Below, one piece after another: positions 45,132 through 57,881 of a DNA stretch of 64,000 nucleotides. The stretch spans positions 186,001 through 250,000 of the forward strand of contig JACGCK010000017.1 of NCBI GenBank assembly GCA_014925825.1. Reading direction: 5' to 3'. The notes beneath the pieces are model-generated. The model was given only the letters and a program-made list of their open reading frames with translations, was not told the DNA's origin and made no database searches. The DNA is from Pholiota molesta. Lineage: Eukaryota > Basidiomycota > Agaricomycetes > Agaricales > Strophariaceae. How positions within the stretch are numbered: position 1 is the first letter of the stretch; each line of letters begins with the position of its first letter. The position numbers and the translations under genes are program-made.

Positions 45132-47295
45132 CTACAGCGCATAGACAAAATCGGGATGCCGGTCGCCCAATTCCATCCAAGCTTGCAGGCCACCATCGGT
45201 CTCTTTCTCGTCTGTCACGTATTTTGCGAGAACCTTTTCCCGATAACCTGGCTGGGCCTTCTCCTTGTTCTTTCGCTTCAAGTATAGCAGGTTGAGTAGT
45301 GACCCGACAACCACGATGCAGGAGCTAGAATCATAATTAGCATCGCTATAAAGGAAACAACCAAAAGAAACCCAGGACTGACAAGGTAAGATTCATGATC
45401 GTAGTCTTTCTGAACTTCGGGCCTTCTTTGGTCGGGAATCGCCAGGTACTAAGTATACCTCCCTGTGGTTAAAAATCAATCAGACATTTGCGGAGGCGAT
45501 AGGTAAGAGAAAATATATCTACCGAATTCGTGGCGATGAATCCTATCGCTATACTTGTAGCCCGTCGATAATAAGGCTCTGAATTGTTCGCCATCCATGC
45601 TCCCAGCACCGGAGCGGTGGCGTAAATACCTGGGACCATGAGATACAGCGCCCCATACGCTACGAACTTAGATTCGGCGCCTATCATCAGAGAAATATAA
45701 TTAGCACTGACAATGACGAAAGATGAAGTCAGATATACCTACTTAAATAGAGCGCGTATCCCACAACAGATATTGTGGTAATCATTGCATTGGCAATCCC
45801 GCGCGATTGATAACGGTCAGACCAGTACGCGGAGAACAGAGTGACTAATTTCAAATGACATGCCGGATAAGTTCATCCGGGTTTTCCATTCAACCACAAC
45901 CTCACTCACCAAAGAAGCCTGCAGCGAACGGCCCAACACTTAGCAACTGTGATTTACTGGGACTGAAACCCAGTTGGTTGACGATAGAGGGCAGGAACAA
46001 GGCGAGTCCGTATAAATTCGTCCCGATCAAGAAAAACATGACGAAGACAGCGATAACATGCGGAGAGCGCATCGACTGGAATATCTCGTGGAAGCTGAAC
46101 TTGTCAGAGGGCCTGATAGACGGACGATCGCGCTCCAGCCGTGAAATAATGAGTCTGAAGAGTAGGGGTTGTCTCCGAATACATGATGTTGTGATGAATG
46201 GCTGGGACTTACTCTTTTTGCTCATGGGTGAGGAATTTAGAATCACGCGGGGTGGAAGGTACAACCAGAAAGCCCAACAGGCCCATGATAACAGTGAATA
46301 GTCCCTCCTGTTACGACACACACGGTTTAATGAAACGTCTTCCATTCGAATTGATAGATAACTCGCCAGAATGAAGATCCATGCCCAACCAGGCCGTCCT
46401 CCTACCCCGTGCATGTTTTCGATTGCCGCTGCGAGCAGTCCTGAAAAGGCTCCGGACAACTATGAAGCCGCGTGATCAGCATTGAGGTCAACAGCATTGA
46501 CAAACGACTTGCCGAAGCGGAAGAGAAAAATAGCGCAATCCTAGAATGTCGATAGTGAGGCGATAGAATATTTAATACCCGAACATGCCCACAAACCTCA
46601 GTGACAGTTCTTTTCTAGTGTAAAATCCGGATAGATATAGAACGATACCCGGGAACATCGGCCCTTCAACAAGGCCCAGGAAAGCTCGCACAGTCACTAA
46701 CCCTCTGTAGGAGCTGACGAGTCCTGCGAAGTGTGAGGAATGGCATGGTCCGAGCTGGAAATAAAATACGATACCTTGTAAAGTCACCATCACTCCCCAA
46801 ATCGTAAGCAACGTAGGCATGAGTAGTCTAGGCCCGATTCTCCTCAGGAGAAGGTTTGCAGGGAGTTCCGCGGCTATGTAAGGCCTGAAGCGAACTTCAG
46901 AAGCACTCGCCGCCAGAAAAATTGTTTACTTACACGTATAGTACCGTTACGCAAATCTGGTACTGGATATCCGTCAGATGTAAATCTTTCTGTAGTCCGG
47001 CGACCCGAGCGTTTCCTAACGCAATGAGTCAGTTGACGATCGATGTTCGTGGTAGCTGCCGACCTATGTTTGACCGATCCTGTGGGTGGATGAGATTTAG
47101 TTGAACAAAAATGAGCTTCGGGAAACTTGCCAAAAACGAAAGGAGGTAGAACATCGCCATTACTGGGAGGAGGGTGTAATCCATTCTTCGAACTGCTGCG
47201 CGCTCCAAGGCCGTATCCTCATGCACTCCAGTCGTCGACTCTCGCGAATCCGTCTCCGCGTCCACGGGCACATTGGAACTCTTGATGTCCGACAT
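45132..47295 (-). CDS. MFS transporter, ACS/Dal5-like (anion:cation symporter type)
   Basis: A 12-helix major facilitator split by about ten short introns. Members carry allantoate, nicotinate, vitamins or other organic anions; the substrate cannot be told here. The N-terminus is MSDIKSSNVPVDAETDSRES, then RRMDYTLLPVMAMFYLLSFL and DRSNIGN at the first helix, both typical of the family. Further blocks are TVRAFLGLVEGPMFPGIVLY with YTRKELSLR, GRPGWAWIFILEG, FLIGTNLYGLALFLPSIVNQ and GAWMANNSEPYYRRATSIAI. The C-terminus ends ELGDRHPDFVYAL, a usual ending for the family. No lesion is seen. Confidence 0.88.
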
Positions 47296-48071
47296 GGATG
47301 AGGAAGAAAGAGGTGGTGGAGGCCAGCGTCGGATGGGGGGTCCAAAATTCCCGGCCTTTCATTTTCAGTGCTTATAAGTCGGGAGCGATGTCCTAAAGGG
47401 CATGGCCCCTCGATAAAAATAGCAGAACATTTCTTGAGTCAAAGAAGCTGGACCCTTGGCATTCTGCGATCAGTGCAGCTTCAATTATCAGTGGGAACGG
47501 CACCATTGGCACGCGATGGCATCAGCTGTACATACATATGAGTGGCATTAATGAGGACTAACGTTTCGCCATGCGTTACGCAGCTTATTCCTGGTGAAAA
47601 GATTGGCAATCAGCTCATAAATCCTCCCAACACAAGCAGAGTTCAGGAGGTACTTGCAGGCACTTGCAATGTAATGTCGGACGTTTCGGACGTAGATCCG
47701 AACGCGTACTATCACTGAGATGGAAATTGGAATCGGAAGCAAAAGCAGAAGGTTAAGCGACGGACCTCGACGGACTCTTGTCTCTTTCTTGTTCCGTTTG
47801 AAATGTTCGATCTCCGCAAACTCCTATGGTTTCTCTGGCTAATCAAAGGAGTTTCCGACATCCATCGTTACACTATCGATCTTCTTTCTCGACTAGGTTC
47901 AAATTTCAGCTTTGACGCCCAGCAAGTTACAATTTTCTTGGTTTCAAATCATATAGTCTTCAGCTCATCCGAAATTTGGAGTAACCACCAAGAAACCATA
48001 TTTCTATCCGCCGCCTGGGCCTGGGATCTGGATCTGGCTTGAAACTTGAGCTTGAAGCTTCATAGGAACTC
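47296..48071. other. Intergenic region between divergent genes
   Basis: About 780 bp that should hold the promoters of the transporter and the F-box gene. A short frame at 47803-48042 is not supported. Confidence 0.55.
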
Positions 48072-49698
48072 ATGGAAATTCCCTTTGATATCCTTCCTTC
48101 GATTTTTGATTTTCTCGATCCACTCGATGTCATAGTATTCGGAAAGGTCAACCGTCAGTCTTCGGAACCTGATAGCTTACTGACCACAACAGTATGGTCC
48201 ATGTTCATTATAGACGTGTAAACACATTCACGAAGCGACATCAACTCGCAGCGTCTGGCTTGATATTGCGAAGAAAGTCTGTTTCCGCAATGGAATATTC
48301 GCACCTTCCTTCAATATAGAGCGAATGAGCGTCCTCGAGCTGAAACATATGGCTACCAGTCCTTCCCGGATGCTGGCCATATTGTCAGCCAAGCCAACGA
48401 GGCCCTACCGGTTGCCTCGGATCCCTTTCTCCGGTTACCTTGTCCCACTTTCTAGAGAGCTACGTTCCGTCTTCCTCGTTCCAGGCGGTCGATTTCTTGT
48501 GGGTTTTTCGCAAAGCTATGTCAATGTTGTAGATTTACAGCGTAACAACAACCTACAACCGCGACAACTGAACGAACCGGATTTCGCGATATCCAAGCCG
48601 TTTTATAATGGACGCCCTATGGCGATTGCTCCAACGCGCACTGGAAAATGCCTCTACATAGTTGGCACTAGAAGATCTTCATCTGAAATAGAGTACGTAC
48701 TATGCAGTCGTTCCAAATCCTATTAACTGAACTTCATGTGACAGAACAATATCAGTCTGGCAGTATGATCCCGAAGACCCTTCGTTGAATGATGTGGCGT
48801 CTACGATACTCCGTAGCTTGTCTCCTGTGTACACCATGATCGGTTGTCTTGCTGGAGATCTCTTTATATTCGTTGGCGACTCGGAGACTCGAAAAACGAT
48901 CTATATATGGGATTTTAAGAAGAATTTGTGGGCTAGTTTTGATACATCGGAGCATGTAAATGACGAGATTGACCACGTAGGCCTTCCACACATGTCATTT
49001 TTTAGAACTGTTGATAACAGATTTGGAAATAACAGGTCGTGTACAATGAAGGAAAAATTATCTGCTTTAGTTGCAGTGGTGCAACAATTTGGGAGATGAT
49101 CCAACCCCATGGCAGCCACTGTGGCGAAACGACAACATCTTTGATATTTCCAATGTCCCAAATACCTTTCAATTTTCCACTCAACAGTGGAGTCATCACT
49201 CGGACCAATACTCATTACTGGGAGCAAATTGTTAATCGTGGATTTCCTCTTACTTTTGATGCATTAGATAACGACCGCATTTCACGTCGAATCGAATTTC
49301 CGGCTTTCGGCACTGTATCTTCGAATGATAGCCAGCCGTCCTACGTCCAGACCACATACAATACCGACAATTTCGACTCTTGCCGCCTGGTTAAACAGAG
49401 GTATTGCGAATCTAAGATAATACGAACTTGGGCGCAAACCAAAAGGGCGGACATCATATACACTTCGATTCCTCCTCTTACTTGCCCTCCTCCCGCGTCT
49501 ACCTCAGGAGTGACCAAAATTGCGCTACCGTCCGCCATTCACAGTGTATCTCTCCAAGCGTCAAACACAATCGCCACTAGCAGATTGATGGATTACAGTT
49601 TCGATCCTCTTTCAGGAAGGCTATGTTCGATCGAGGGACGAGGTGGGTTCATCTCCGAAATCAATGTTGTGATTTCAGACTATCTACGTCATCCTTGA
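48072..49698 (+). CDS. F-box protein
   Basis: Four exons or so. The N-terminal F-box is split by an intron: MEIPFDILPSIFDFLDPLDV, IVFGK, then TCKHIHEATSTRSVWLDIAK. F-box proteins recruit substrates to SCF ubiquitin ligases by binding Skp1. The rest resembles the beta-propeller-like, substrate-binding part common in Agaricomycete F-box proteins, for example FLVPGGRFLVGFSQSYVNVV and IYIWDFKKNLWASFDTSEH. An intron between SEH and VVYNEGKIICF keeps the frame. It ends EINVVISDYLRHP. The substrate is unknown. Confidence 0.8.
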
Positions 49699-49835
49699 GC
49701 TTGAACTTTGGATGTGCTTTAGAGGGGCTCTCTTACGAGATCGTAGATGAAAAGAGAATGACGATTAGAGCAACGTTCCGCCAACTCGTGCTATACATTT
49801 TAGGCTTAGCACAATATATACGTCTAGAAAAACAT

Positions 49836-50613
49836 TTATTTACATTTTTCCTTGATGGCGCGTATCCACTGGAAGACCTCTTCTGGTGCTTCTTTCCCCT
49901 CTGCGACTGTTACAGGATCCAAATTATCCACGATCACCTCATCATATATTATTTTCAATCCCTCGCCACGGTCTCTGAGCAGCTCCCTGGTTCCCTCCGT
50001 CCCTAACGAGTGCCAAAACATTTTCGCACCCAACCACTCATTCATGACTCCGCCGAGATCGCTATCCGTAAAAGCCATCGCAGGAAAGTTGCACGCCAAC
50101 CAACCGCCAGGTTTCAGCCATTTCACGATCCGGCCGATGATGACTTCCTGTTCCTCCTTTCTGAGATGGAGGAAAGAGTACATAGCCACAACGGCGTCGA
50201 GCGACTCCGGTGGGAAGGATGCCGACATGATGTCGGCGTGAATGAGCGTAGCACCCGGAATGTTCTGCTGTGCGAGTGCGATTTGCGCAGCGGATATGTC
50301 GATGCCCGTGAGATCGCAGCCTCGTTCGATGAATGGCTTGGAAGCAAGTCCACCGCCACATCCTAGCTCCAGGACTTTGCTCCCTGGAGAAAGGTCGTTT
50401 GCGAGCTGTTGGATAAAGTTAACGCGAGTTGCCACTGGTCTTTGGGTATAGAGAGTGTTATAGGTGTCGGAGACTATGTCGTAGGCATCTGCGTTTACTT
50501 TACTGATGGAAGTGGAGATGTAAGATCATCCGGGGTATGCAGAAGCTTTAAACATGGGTTATGTTTACTTACTGCAATGATTTCGTTTGTTCCGATACTG
50601 GGACAATCTCCAT
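49836..50613 (-). CDS. SAM-dependent class I methyltransferase
   Basis: Two exons, about 229 residues. Motif I for S-adenosylmethionine is VLELGCGGGLASKPF, followed by the acidic strand end CDLTGIDIS, then HADIMSASFPPESLDAVVAM and the post-II block LKPGGWLACNF. The first exon, MEIVPVSEQTKSLH, joins in frame through the acceptor CCATCAG to KVNADAYDIVSDTYNTLY; a nearer acceptor (CGCAG) would break the frame. Length and motifs fit a free-standing methyltransferase domain; the substrate (small molecule or protein) is not evident. Confidence 0.82.
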
Positions 50614-51430
50614 GATGTAGTATCTGATTCGGGCTATAATTGGCGGGGGAAGTCTGTTCTCTACGTCACAAACTTTTAGAAAGGGCTCCATCACCTGATA
50701 TTTGTCAAGCTCTGTCCTGGTTCGTCGGACAGTTCTAAGTTTACGGTTATTCTGTCGAAGTTAGTGCGCAGAATGCCCTCCCATTGAAGGACACGGTAAA
50801 ATTCTGATCCATCATTGTGGGAACAAACCAAGAATAAACGACGAATGTTGCATGTGCGATAAGCTATAATTATTGACCACTTTCGTGACATTTGGGGATA
50901 CCTTCAGCTATATTTCGAGCAGTGGATCCGCCGGCTTCAGGCGTTAGCAAGTACTTGGTTAGTGCTTGCATAAATACATAGTTAAAGTGTGACCAGATAC
51001 TCTAGTCATACTCAAGTTCTCCAGAGAATTTTTGTCGATATCATTGCCGTCATTTGAGTCGACATGTACACACGCATGGTTGGGTATCGATATCAACCAT
51101 GGACGTCTGGGCGGCGGGCGCTTCAAGTTGAGCTTTAAATTTTAAAATTAGCAATTCAAAATTCCCATAGAAAATTTAAGGCAAAGTGTAAGGGAAAGTT
51201 TGATAAGTGCCAAGCTGCATAGACTTCCGGAATGATATCAGAATAGACAATAGACATGAGTGCACCAGTGCACTTCACAGCACTATGGCGGTGGGAGGAA
51301 GGAGCTAGAACGCCGAACGGAGTCTGGAAATGAATCTGGTGTCACACGTGCCATGTGTTACTAGTGATGTTAGCCGTGACATTGTTTGGCCTTGCATCTA
51401 CATCCTTGCCTCTCCCCACCATCATCGACA
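50614..51430. other. Intergenic region between divergent genes
   Basis: About 820 bp between the methyltransferase and UBC6, with an AT-rich stretch near 51130-51180. No gene is seen. Confidence 0.6.
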
Positions 51431-52556
51431 ATGGCGAGCAAAGCCGCCCAGAAGCGTGTACGTTCACAAGCCCATTTCACCGCTGTCGTCGACTACCAGT
51501 GCAGCCGACACAATACATATCTTGGATAGCAATGTGGCTGACAACCTTATTTGATCTCTAGTTGACGAAGGAATATGTCGCCATGCAGAAGGAGCCACCG
51601 CCGTTCGTATGGGCAGCGCCAGACGAGAAGAATATACTGACTTGTGAGTGCTGAACGAGCTATAACCTATGTCTGTAAACTCACTTTGGCCCAGGGAACT
51701 TCCTTATCGTACGAGCATTTCCATATCTGTCTGCCACTTGTCATTAAACTGTCATTTAGCGCGGGCCACCAGACTCGCCCTTTGCGGACGGCGAGTATCA
51801 TGGTGTTCTCATGTTTCCCCCTGAATACCCGTTTAAACCCCCAGGTATAAAGGTAGCTCTTACCGATATGATCCATCGCACACAAGTTTCTCAATTTATC
51901 CAGATGTTCACGCCATCAGGCCGTTTCGCACCGGACAAGAAGATCTGCTTCTCTATGTCTGACTTTCACCCAGGATCGGTGAGTAGTGCTCAACTATCGA
52001 AAGAGCTCAGGCTGATGTGCTGCAGTGGAACCCTGCTTGGAGTGTAGCAACCATCCTCACCGGTCTCCTTTCTTTCATGCTCTCGGACGAAATGACGACA
52101 GGCTCTGTCACCTCCTCTGATACTTACAAGCGAGCGTTTGCAGCTCGTAGCCATTCATGGAACATCACCCAACCGCGCTTTAAAGAGGCATTTCCCGAAT
52201 ACAGTTCTCCGGTCATGCGGGATTTACCAAATATGGGCGAGAAGGAGCGAGGGAAGCCAGACGTACCACGGCCACCCCTATTTTCACAGCCTCCCGCGTC
52301 GACATCTGTTAACGTTCCTGCCTTTGTGCCAATAGTCGAACGACCGCCACCGCTTGCGCAAGATCCAGTCAATCCAGTGCTGGACCCCACAGACCCTTTA
52401 GCCACACGGAAACCGGACGATCCAACACGCGCAGTTACGCCTCCGGCGCCCGCCTCTACGTGGACCACTTGGCGATCTTTTGTATACGAGAAATGGCGAC
52501 TGTGTGCATTCATAGCCTTGGCTGTCATGCTTTCGCGGTTCACGACGAGAGGGTAA
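51431..52556 (+). CDS. UBC6: Ubiquitin-conjugating enzyme E2, UBC6/UBE2J type
   Basis: A tail-anchored ER E2 used in ER-associated degradation. Exons join as [29 protein letters not shown] and DEKNILT, a tiny exon giving WNFLI, then [20 protein letters not shown]. Next come [20 protein letters not shown], which holds the active-site cysteine, and [20 protein letters not shown]. These blocks and the spacing are diagnostic of the Ubc6 subfamily. A Pro-rich linker leads to the C-terminal membrane segment ([18 protein letters not shown]). The tiny exon (about 14 nt, near 51714-51728) is needed to complete the E2 fold. Confidence 0.92.
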
Positions 52557-53197
52557 CATTGGCTTTGTTCACTTTCTTTGGGTATCCTTGTTCTATCCCC
52601 CTCCCCATATCACACTTTCCTTCCGGATTTCTCCAGGCTCTTATAATGGTCTACAACGCTCATTATTTTCTCTGGCTATCCCTGTCTTTCTAGTCGAACG
52701 CATGTTCCATGATATATATTAAACATCCAGAAATCTTACTCTTGATATAGACGGTTGGTCACTTGCGTGTGCCCTGCCCGAACACTTTACCCCGAATAGA
52801 CCGAATTATCTGTGATGTTTACTTATCAGCGCCGTAACGCTGATTGTTAGCAGCTTCGCCGACCATCGCGGTTTATGTCTACTTGCCGACCTGTTCATTA
52901 TGGTGATCATGATGCTCCCCACAGCATCCTCCCACCAGTTATGATTCCGTAATTTTGGAATGTTTAACACGAACGGGTCATTCAGATTGGGTAATCGTTG
53001 CTGTTCCAAGTTCCAAAAGGTCTTTCCGACATCAACTAGATGCTTTATGCATTGCTATTGAATTATGACGGTCATCTCATTGTATATCCAAGGAAACTTG
53101 TATCAAAAGCAAACACAGCATAGCATCATATATGGAACTCGGCAGTCATGAACTCTCAGCTAATCAACACTTCTCCCCACAGTCCTTGAAGATCGAA
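52557..53197. other. Convergent intergenic region
   Basis: About 640 bp with the 3' ends of UBC6 and the GMC gene. No gene is seen. Confidence 0.6.
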
Positions 53198-55836
53198 TCA
53201 CTTGCTTAAAATGTCGGCCGCCTGTTACACGAGAGCATTCATAAGGTAAATCATATTTGCAGTTGGATATGAAGCATAAGCACCTTTTCGCCGATAGCAT
53301 ATGCAACAGATTGAGTGTGGCAACCCAATTCCTAATAGCAAATAATCTCATCCATATATGAATAGCGAGGAAAGTGCAGGATCAAATACCATTGGAAGAA
53401 TAGAAAGATCGACCTGTACCACAGATATTATCAGCCAGCCTCGCAGATAAGAACAAAGAAAAAAAAACTCGCTACTTACGATGCGTAGCTTATTGGTCCC
53501 ATAGACTCTGAGTTCGCTGTCAACAACGCCTCCATCCTCCCGGGGAAGCATTGCGGCCGTTCCGACGGGATGGAAGACAGGCCCGGAATTCTCTTTCACA
53601 TACTGCCTTAATTTCTGTTCGTCCCCTACCACCTCGGAGCTCGGGAGCACATGGGAGCGCACAATACCGGCCATTGGCGGCGTTGCAACGAGCTTCAACG
53701 TCAACTTGGTAATGTGAACGAGGAGATCAAGATCAGCTTCGTTGCCGAAATAATTTGGGTCTATAAGAGGCGGCGCAAGAGGATTGGAAGAGCCAATATG
53801 AGCCGTTCCGCGGGAGAGGGGTGCATAAGGGCGCTGACGAGGGTGGCGTATCTTTTCCCTGGGACAGGGCAGTACCAGGGATCTGCTGGTGCCCATTATA
53901 AATTAAAATCCTGGTAAGAAAGACGATCAGCGAAAAATCTATAGGAAAGAGTTTGAATGCTGCCGACTTACTCTGCTTGAGCAAGATGATCCTGCGTCGA
54001 CCAACTCTTCTGTAACTCAAATTGTTTCTGAAGGCCATTTGCGAGAGCTGGAGCTGTTATGGCTTCCAAGTGATTATTTAACAATACGGCAGCCTTCTCT
54101 TTCCATGCACGAATATCTTCCGGAGCGCCCAAATCTTTACTGGAAACGAAAATAAAACCTTGGGCAGGAACCAAAGACAGCAATCCTTTTTGCTGCTTGC
54201 TGGTGTAGAAGATAGAGGTAAATTCATTGGTCGTCATGAGGGAAATTTGCAGACTTACTAAAGTTCTTGGTGTTTCGCGAGGTCTACAGGATCGGAAAGC
54301 ACGTCCATAGTCTCAAACGTGGAATCTATCTCAAAAACAGATCGGACACAGACATGATCCTCTGACGCTCTGAATAAGAGAAAATATTTGTTTCATTGTG
54401 CCGCGGGACTCACGAAGATTCTCGCCTACACCGGGAAGGTCAATAATCGGCGTAATACCATGTGCTTGTAGGATCTTGCTGTTCCCAATCCCGGAAAGTT
54501 CCAATAGCTGAGGCGTTTGGAAGGTTCCTAGAATTAGGAACGAGATGGTCAATAGTGAGAAACCTCATGAACGGGTGCTACCTACCAGCAGACAAGATTA
54601 TTTCTCTCTGAACCCCATCGACAACATGCTGCACTTCCTCATGGATAAATTCTACGGCGGTGGCGGTCTGCAGCCCGTTATCCCCTTTCACAAAAACGAT
54701 CTACGTGGAAAACGAGCAGTAAGTAATGAACTTATGATATATATAGCATAAGTATCGTACGTACTTTGGTAACTTGGGAGTTTATAAGAACCGCGAGGTT
54801 AGAGCGACTCGCATTAGGTTCGTAGTATTCCGGCGCAGCGTACGAGCGCTTGGCGGTACGGGGATCGACAGACGTAAATGATGTCATTGAACCGACATTG
54901 GTACCGTTAGCCTGTGGAGAGAAAGCGCTTTGTGAGTTGAATGAGAAAATAAAGACGAGCAATCAATTATTTGACCATCTCAGAATTCCTTGGAATTCCA
55001 AGTGCTTCCGCAGCATCGAAAAGCAATGCATGCTGTTCCGTGAACGTTGTAGGGAATGACTTTTTGATTGGTCCTACATCACACACCGAGAATCAGTGAA
55101 GCAACCTTGACTGCAATTGAGATACCTACCGTTCATTCCATGGAAGGCAGAATCTGGTTTGACTGCGTACTTCTCCTCATCGGAGGCTGAGAAGTCACCG
55201 GAAAATGTAGTTTCGCTCTAGGAGGATTGCTCAGTAGTAGATGTCAAGTTTAATCGTTGCGTTGCATACCTTTTTCATGTACCCGAGGAGAGACTCCCAA
55301 TTCCAGCCTTTATTTCCAAGCTTCTCAAGGGCGTCAAATTCTTCTCTGGAGGGACGAAACATTCCTAAGAAATTGTTCTTGAGAGGCGTCAGAGATCCGG
55401 CTGAGCTGAAATACAAGCCCTGAAGACTACCATAGAAGATCCGCCCAATCCCTTTCCACGGGGCTGGAGCACAGGTACACCGCCTGCATGAGCCTGGGGA
55501 ACAGAAAAGAATGACCAATCGTAGGTGGGGTGAAAGATGGTTTTTCCGATCAAGCCTCGAAGACGAAACATAAATTAGCTTGAGCCCGAATACATGTCGA
55601 GCTGCCTACCTGGGACATTGATTTCAGGGATGTTATTGTGGTGTGTCCCAGCTTCGATTACGCCTACCATAACATCTTTATCTTCGCTGAGTCTTATAGG
55701 GCTGGTCAGCAAGGTAGAGAGGCGATCTCAGGTAGTTACGGTACCTTGCAGCGAGTGTGAGGCCGGCGGTACCTCCCCCTAAAATGAGATAATCGAATTT
55801 TATGAGTTTGAATTGCTCGACGGAAACAATGGGCAT
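53198..55836 (-). CDS. GMC oxidoreductase (aryl-alcohol/choline oxidase-like), with two frame breaks
   Basis: A flavin (FAD) oxidoreductase of the glucose-methanol-choline family with many introns. The FAD-binding motif is [20 protein letters not shown], then [14 protein letters not shown] and NFLGMFRP; the second signature is [15 protein letters not shown] followed by [12 protein letters not shown]. Both catalytic histidines are kept, in [11 protein letters not shown] and [20 protein letters not shown]; the latter appears only after two 3' introns, giving the end ADILSK. At 53867-53869 and 53818-53821 the reading frame shifts by one base each time: [27 protein letters not shown] and [17 protein letters not shown] lie in three different frames. 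Both sites are runs of G (C on the coding strand) one base short. It may be a recent pseudogene or carry homopolymer sequencing errors. Confidence 0.8.
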
Positions 55837-56500
55837 CGTTGAATGAAGGAAAGGTGGGGCTTACATGGGATCAAAGGAAGGTGATTTAAATGTCAGCGCT
55901 CAGCCTGGATCTTGCCTGTGTATTTCTTGTGGGCTGTGGACAACCTGTGGGCGCATTTGCCGACGTACGATGATGTACAGTAGTACTTATCAACACCATG
56001 AGAAAGATACCGCCAATACGAACCTTCCATTAAGTAGTAGGTTCATTTTTGGTTTTTTTTTCAAGTTTGAACATGATTTGATCAAATTATTTGAAGACCA
56101 TGCTTCTTCGTCTCGTGTGTTGGTTCCTATCGACGAGTGAATACACTGTCTGGGACCTGGGTTACCCTCGACAGTCAACACCACTGTCTACCAGATACAT
56201 TGCCTGCTGGTTCGTGAACAATGGCTAGGGCTCAAATCCAACTGGCGCCGTATGAGGCATGTGCATGAACACAATCAGGAACCTATGTTTAGCTGCCAAC
56301 CCTTCGAGCAGATCACAGATAGACATCAAAGAAATGCACGCATTAAATCCCGTTATACAACAACATTCCATAATTTTGCTATTCAATCATCTGGCATGTA
56401 TGCAGCAAGAACAGTTAGAAGAATTAAAATAAGAGTTACAAAGCGACGCAACTGTCAGCACCACCATGAGGATATCATACATAAAATAACCACGCTAAAT
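55837..56500. other. Intergenic region
   Basis: About 660 bp between the GMC gene and the thiolase stop. A T-run occurs near 56053. No gene is seen. Confidence 0.6.
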
Positions 56501-57881
56501 CTAATGCTCGCTCACGAACACAGCAGCCATCCCCATCCCGGAGCCAATGCACATGCTGTTGACGAACACCCTGCCGCCGGTCTGCTTGGCGACATTCAGG
56601 GCAGTGGCAACCTGGCGCGCGCCAGTACATCCCAGCGGGTGGCCGATGGCAATAGCACCGCCATTGACGTTGACCTTCTCGAAGGGGATCTTGAGGTGCT
56701 GTACGCTGAACACGGCCTGCGACGCGAACGCCTCGTTGATCTCGTAGAAGTCGACGTCGTCGAGGGTGATGCCCGCGAGGTCGAGTGCGCGCGGGATGGC
56801 GTAGGCTGGGCCGACACCCATGATCCGCGGTGGGACGCCGATAGTGGCAGCGGTGACGAACTTTCCGAGGACGGGTAGTCCGAGGCGCTTCGCGACGGAG
56901 CGGCGAGTGAGGATGACGGCGGCTGCACCATCGGACACTTGAGATGCGTTGCCTGAGAAAAAAGGAAAATGATGAGTTGGAATGCAGACGAAATAGTACC
57001 TGTACATACCAGCATGGGTGGAACCGTCCTTCGAGAAAGCGGGCTTGAGCTTGCCCAGGCTCTCGGCGGTGACACCGTCCCGAATGCCGTCGTCCTGGTC
57101 AACAACAATAGTCGTCTCCTTCTCCGTCTTCGGATCAACCCACTTGGCTGTAATGGGGACAATCTCAGCCTTGAATTTACCAGCCTTGTTGGCGGCGGCG
57201 GCCTTCTGGAACGACTTGGCAGCAAATTCGTCCTGGACTTTGCGAGTGATGCCGTAGTCCTTGGCGACGTTCTCCGAGGTGATACCCATGGGCAGCAGGC
57301 AGTCTTCAGCATCCTGGTTATCGAGGATCTCGTCGGCAATATCTGGGGCAGCGCGGGCTCCATAACCGAATGTCATGGACTCAACACCAGCACCTGCAAT
57401 GACATTGTTGAAAACGAAAGTAAATAGAGGTGTATGAACGGCGTACCGATACCGATGTCGATCTGACCAGCACGGATTTGGTTGGCGATTTGGTTGATGG
57501 CGGTCAGACCAGACGAGCATTGTCGGTTAACCGTGTTAATCGAGGTCTCGACGGGGATGCCAGCATAGAGAGCAGCCATACGAGCAGCTGAGGCTCCTCC
57601 ACCGGGGGGTAGGACATTGCCAACCGAGATGTCCTCGATGAGTTTGGGGTCGAGGTTGATTTTGGAGTAGGCAGCGCGAAGGACATGCGAGAGGATAAGC
57701 TCGGGTTTGGTGTCTTTGAAACCACCTTTCTTGCCCTGAGAAACCGTTACAATCGCGTCTGACACACCAACAACAAAATGCTTACTTTAGTAATGGCAGA
57801 GCGGACGGCGGAGACGATAACGATGTCGTTGTCGTGCTTTTGAAGGAGAGCGGCCTTTCCTGATGAGGTTTGTGTAGACAT
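56501..57881 (-). CDS. 3-ketoacyl-CoA thiolase (acetyl-CoA C-acyltransferase)
   Basis: Catalyses the last step of fatty-acid beta-oxidation, cleaving 3-ketoacyl-CoA. The protein has about 400 residues in four exons. The nucleophile is in [18 protein letters not shown], then [25 protein letters not shown] and [12 protein letters not shown]. The acid-base residues are in [16 protein letters not shown] and [15 protein letters not shown]. The start ([13 protein letters not shown]) leaves no room for the usual N-terminal PTS2 of fungal peroxisomal thiolases, and the end VFVSEH is not a PTS1. Location is therefore unclear. A TATA box lies 50 bp upstream. A close relative starts beyond the right edge. 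Confidence 0.92.

Noticed and set aside
56252..56878. A 208-codon plus-strand frame overlapping the thiolase 3' end
   Set aside because: It is antisense to a strongly conserved coding exon and has no family signal; GC-rich shadow.
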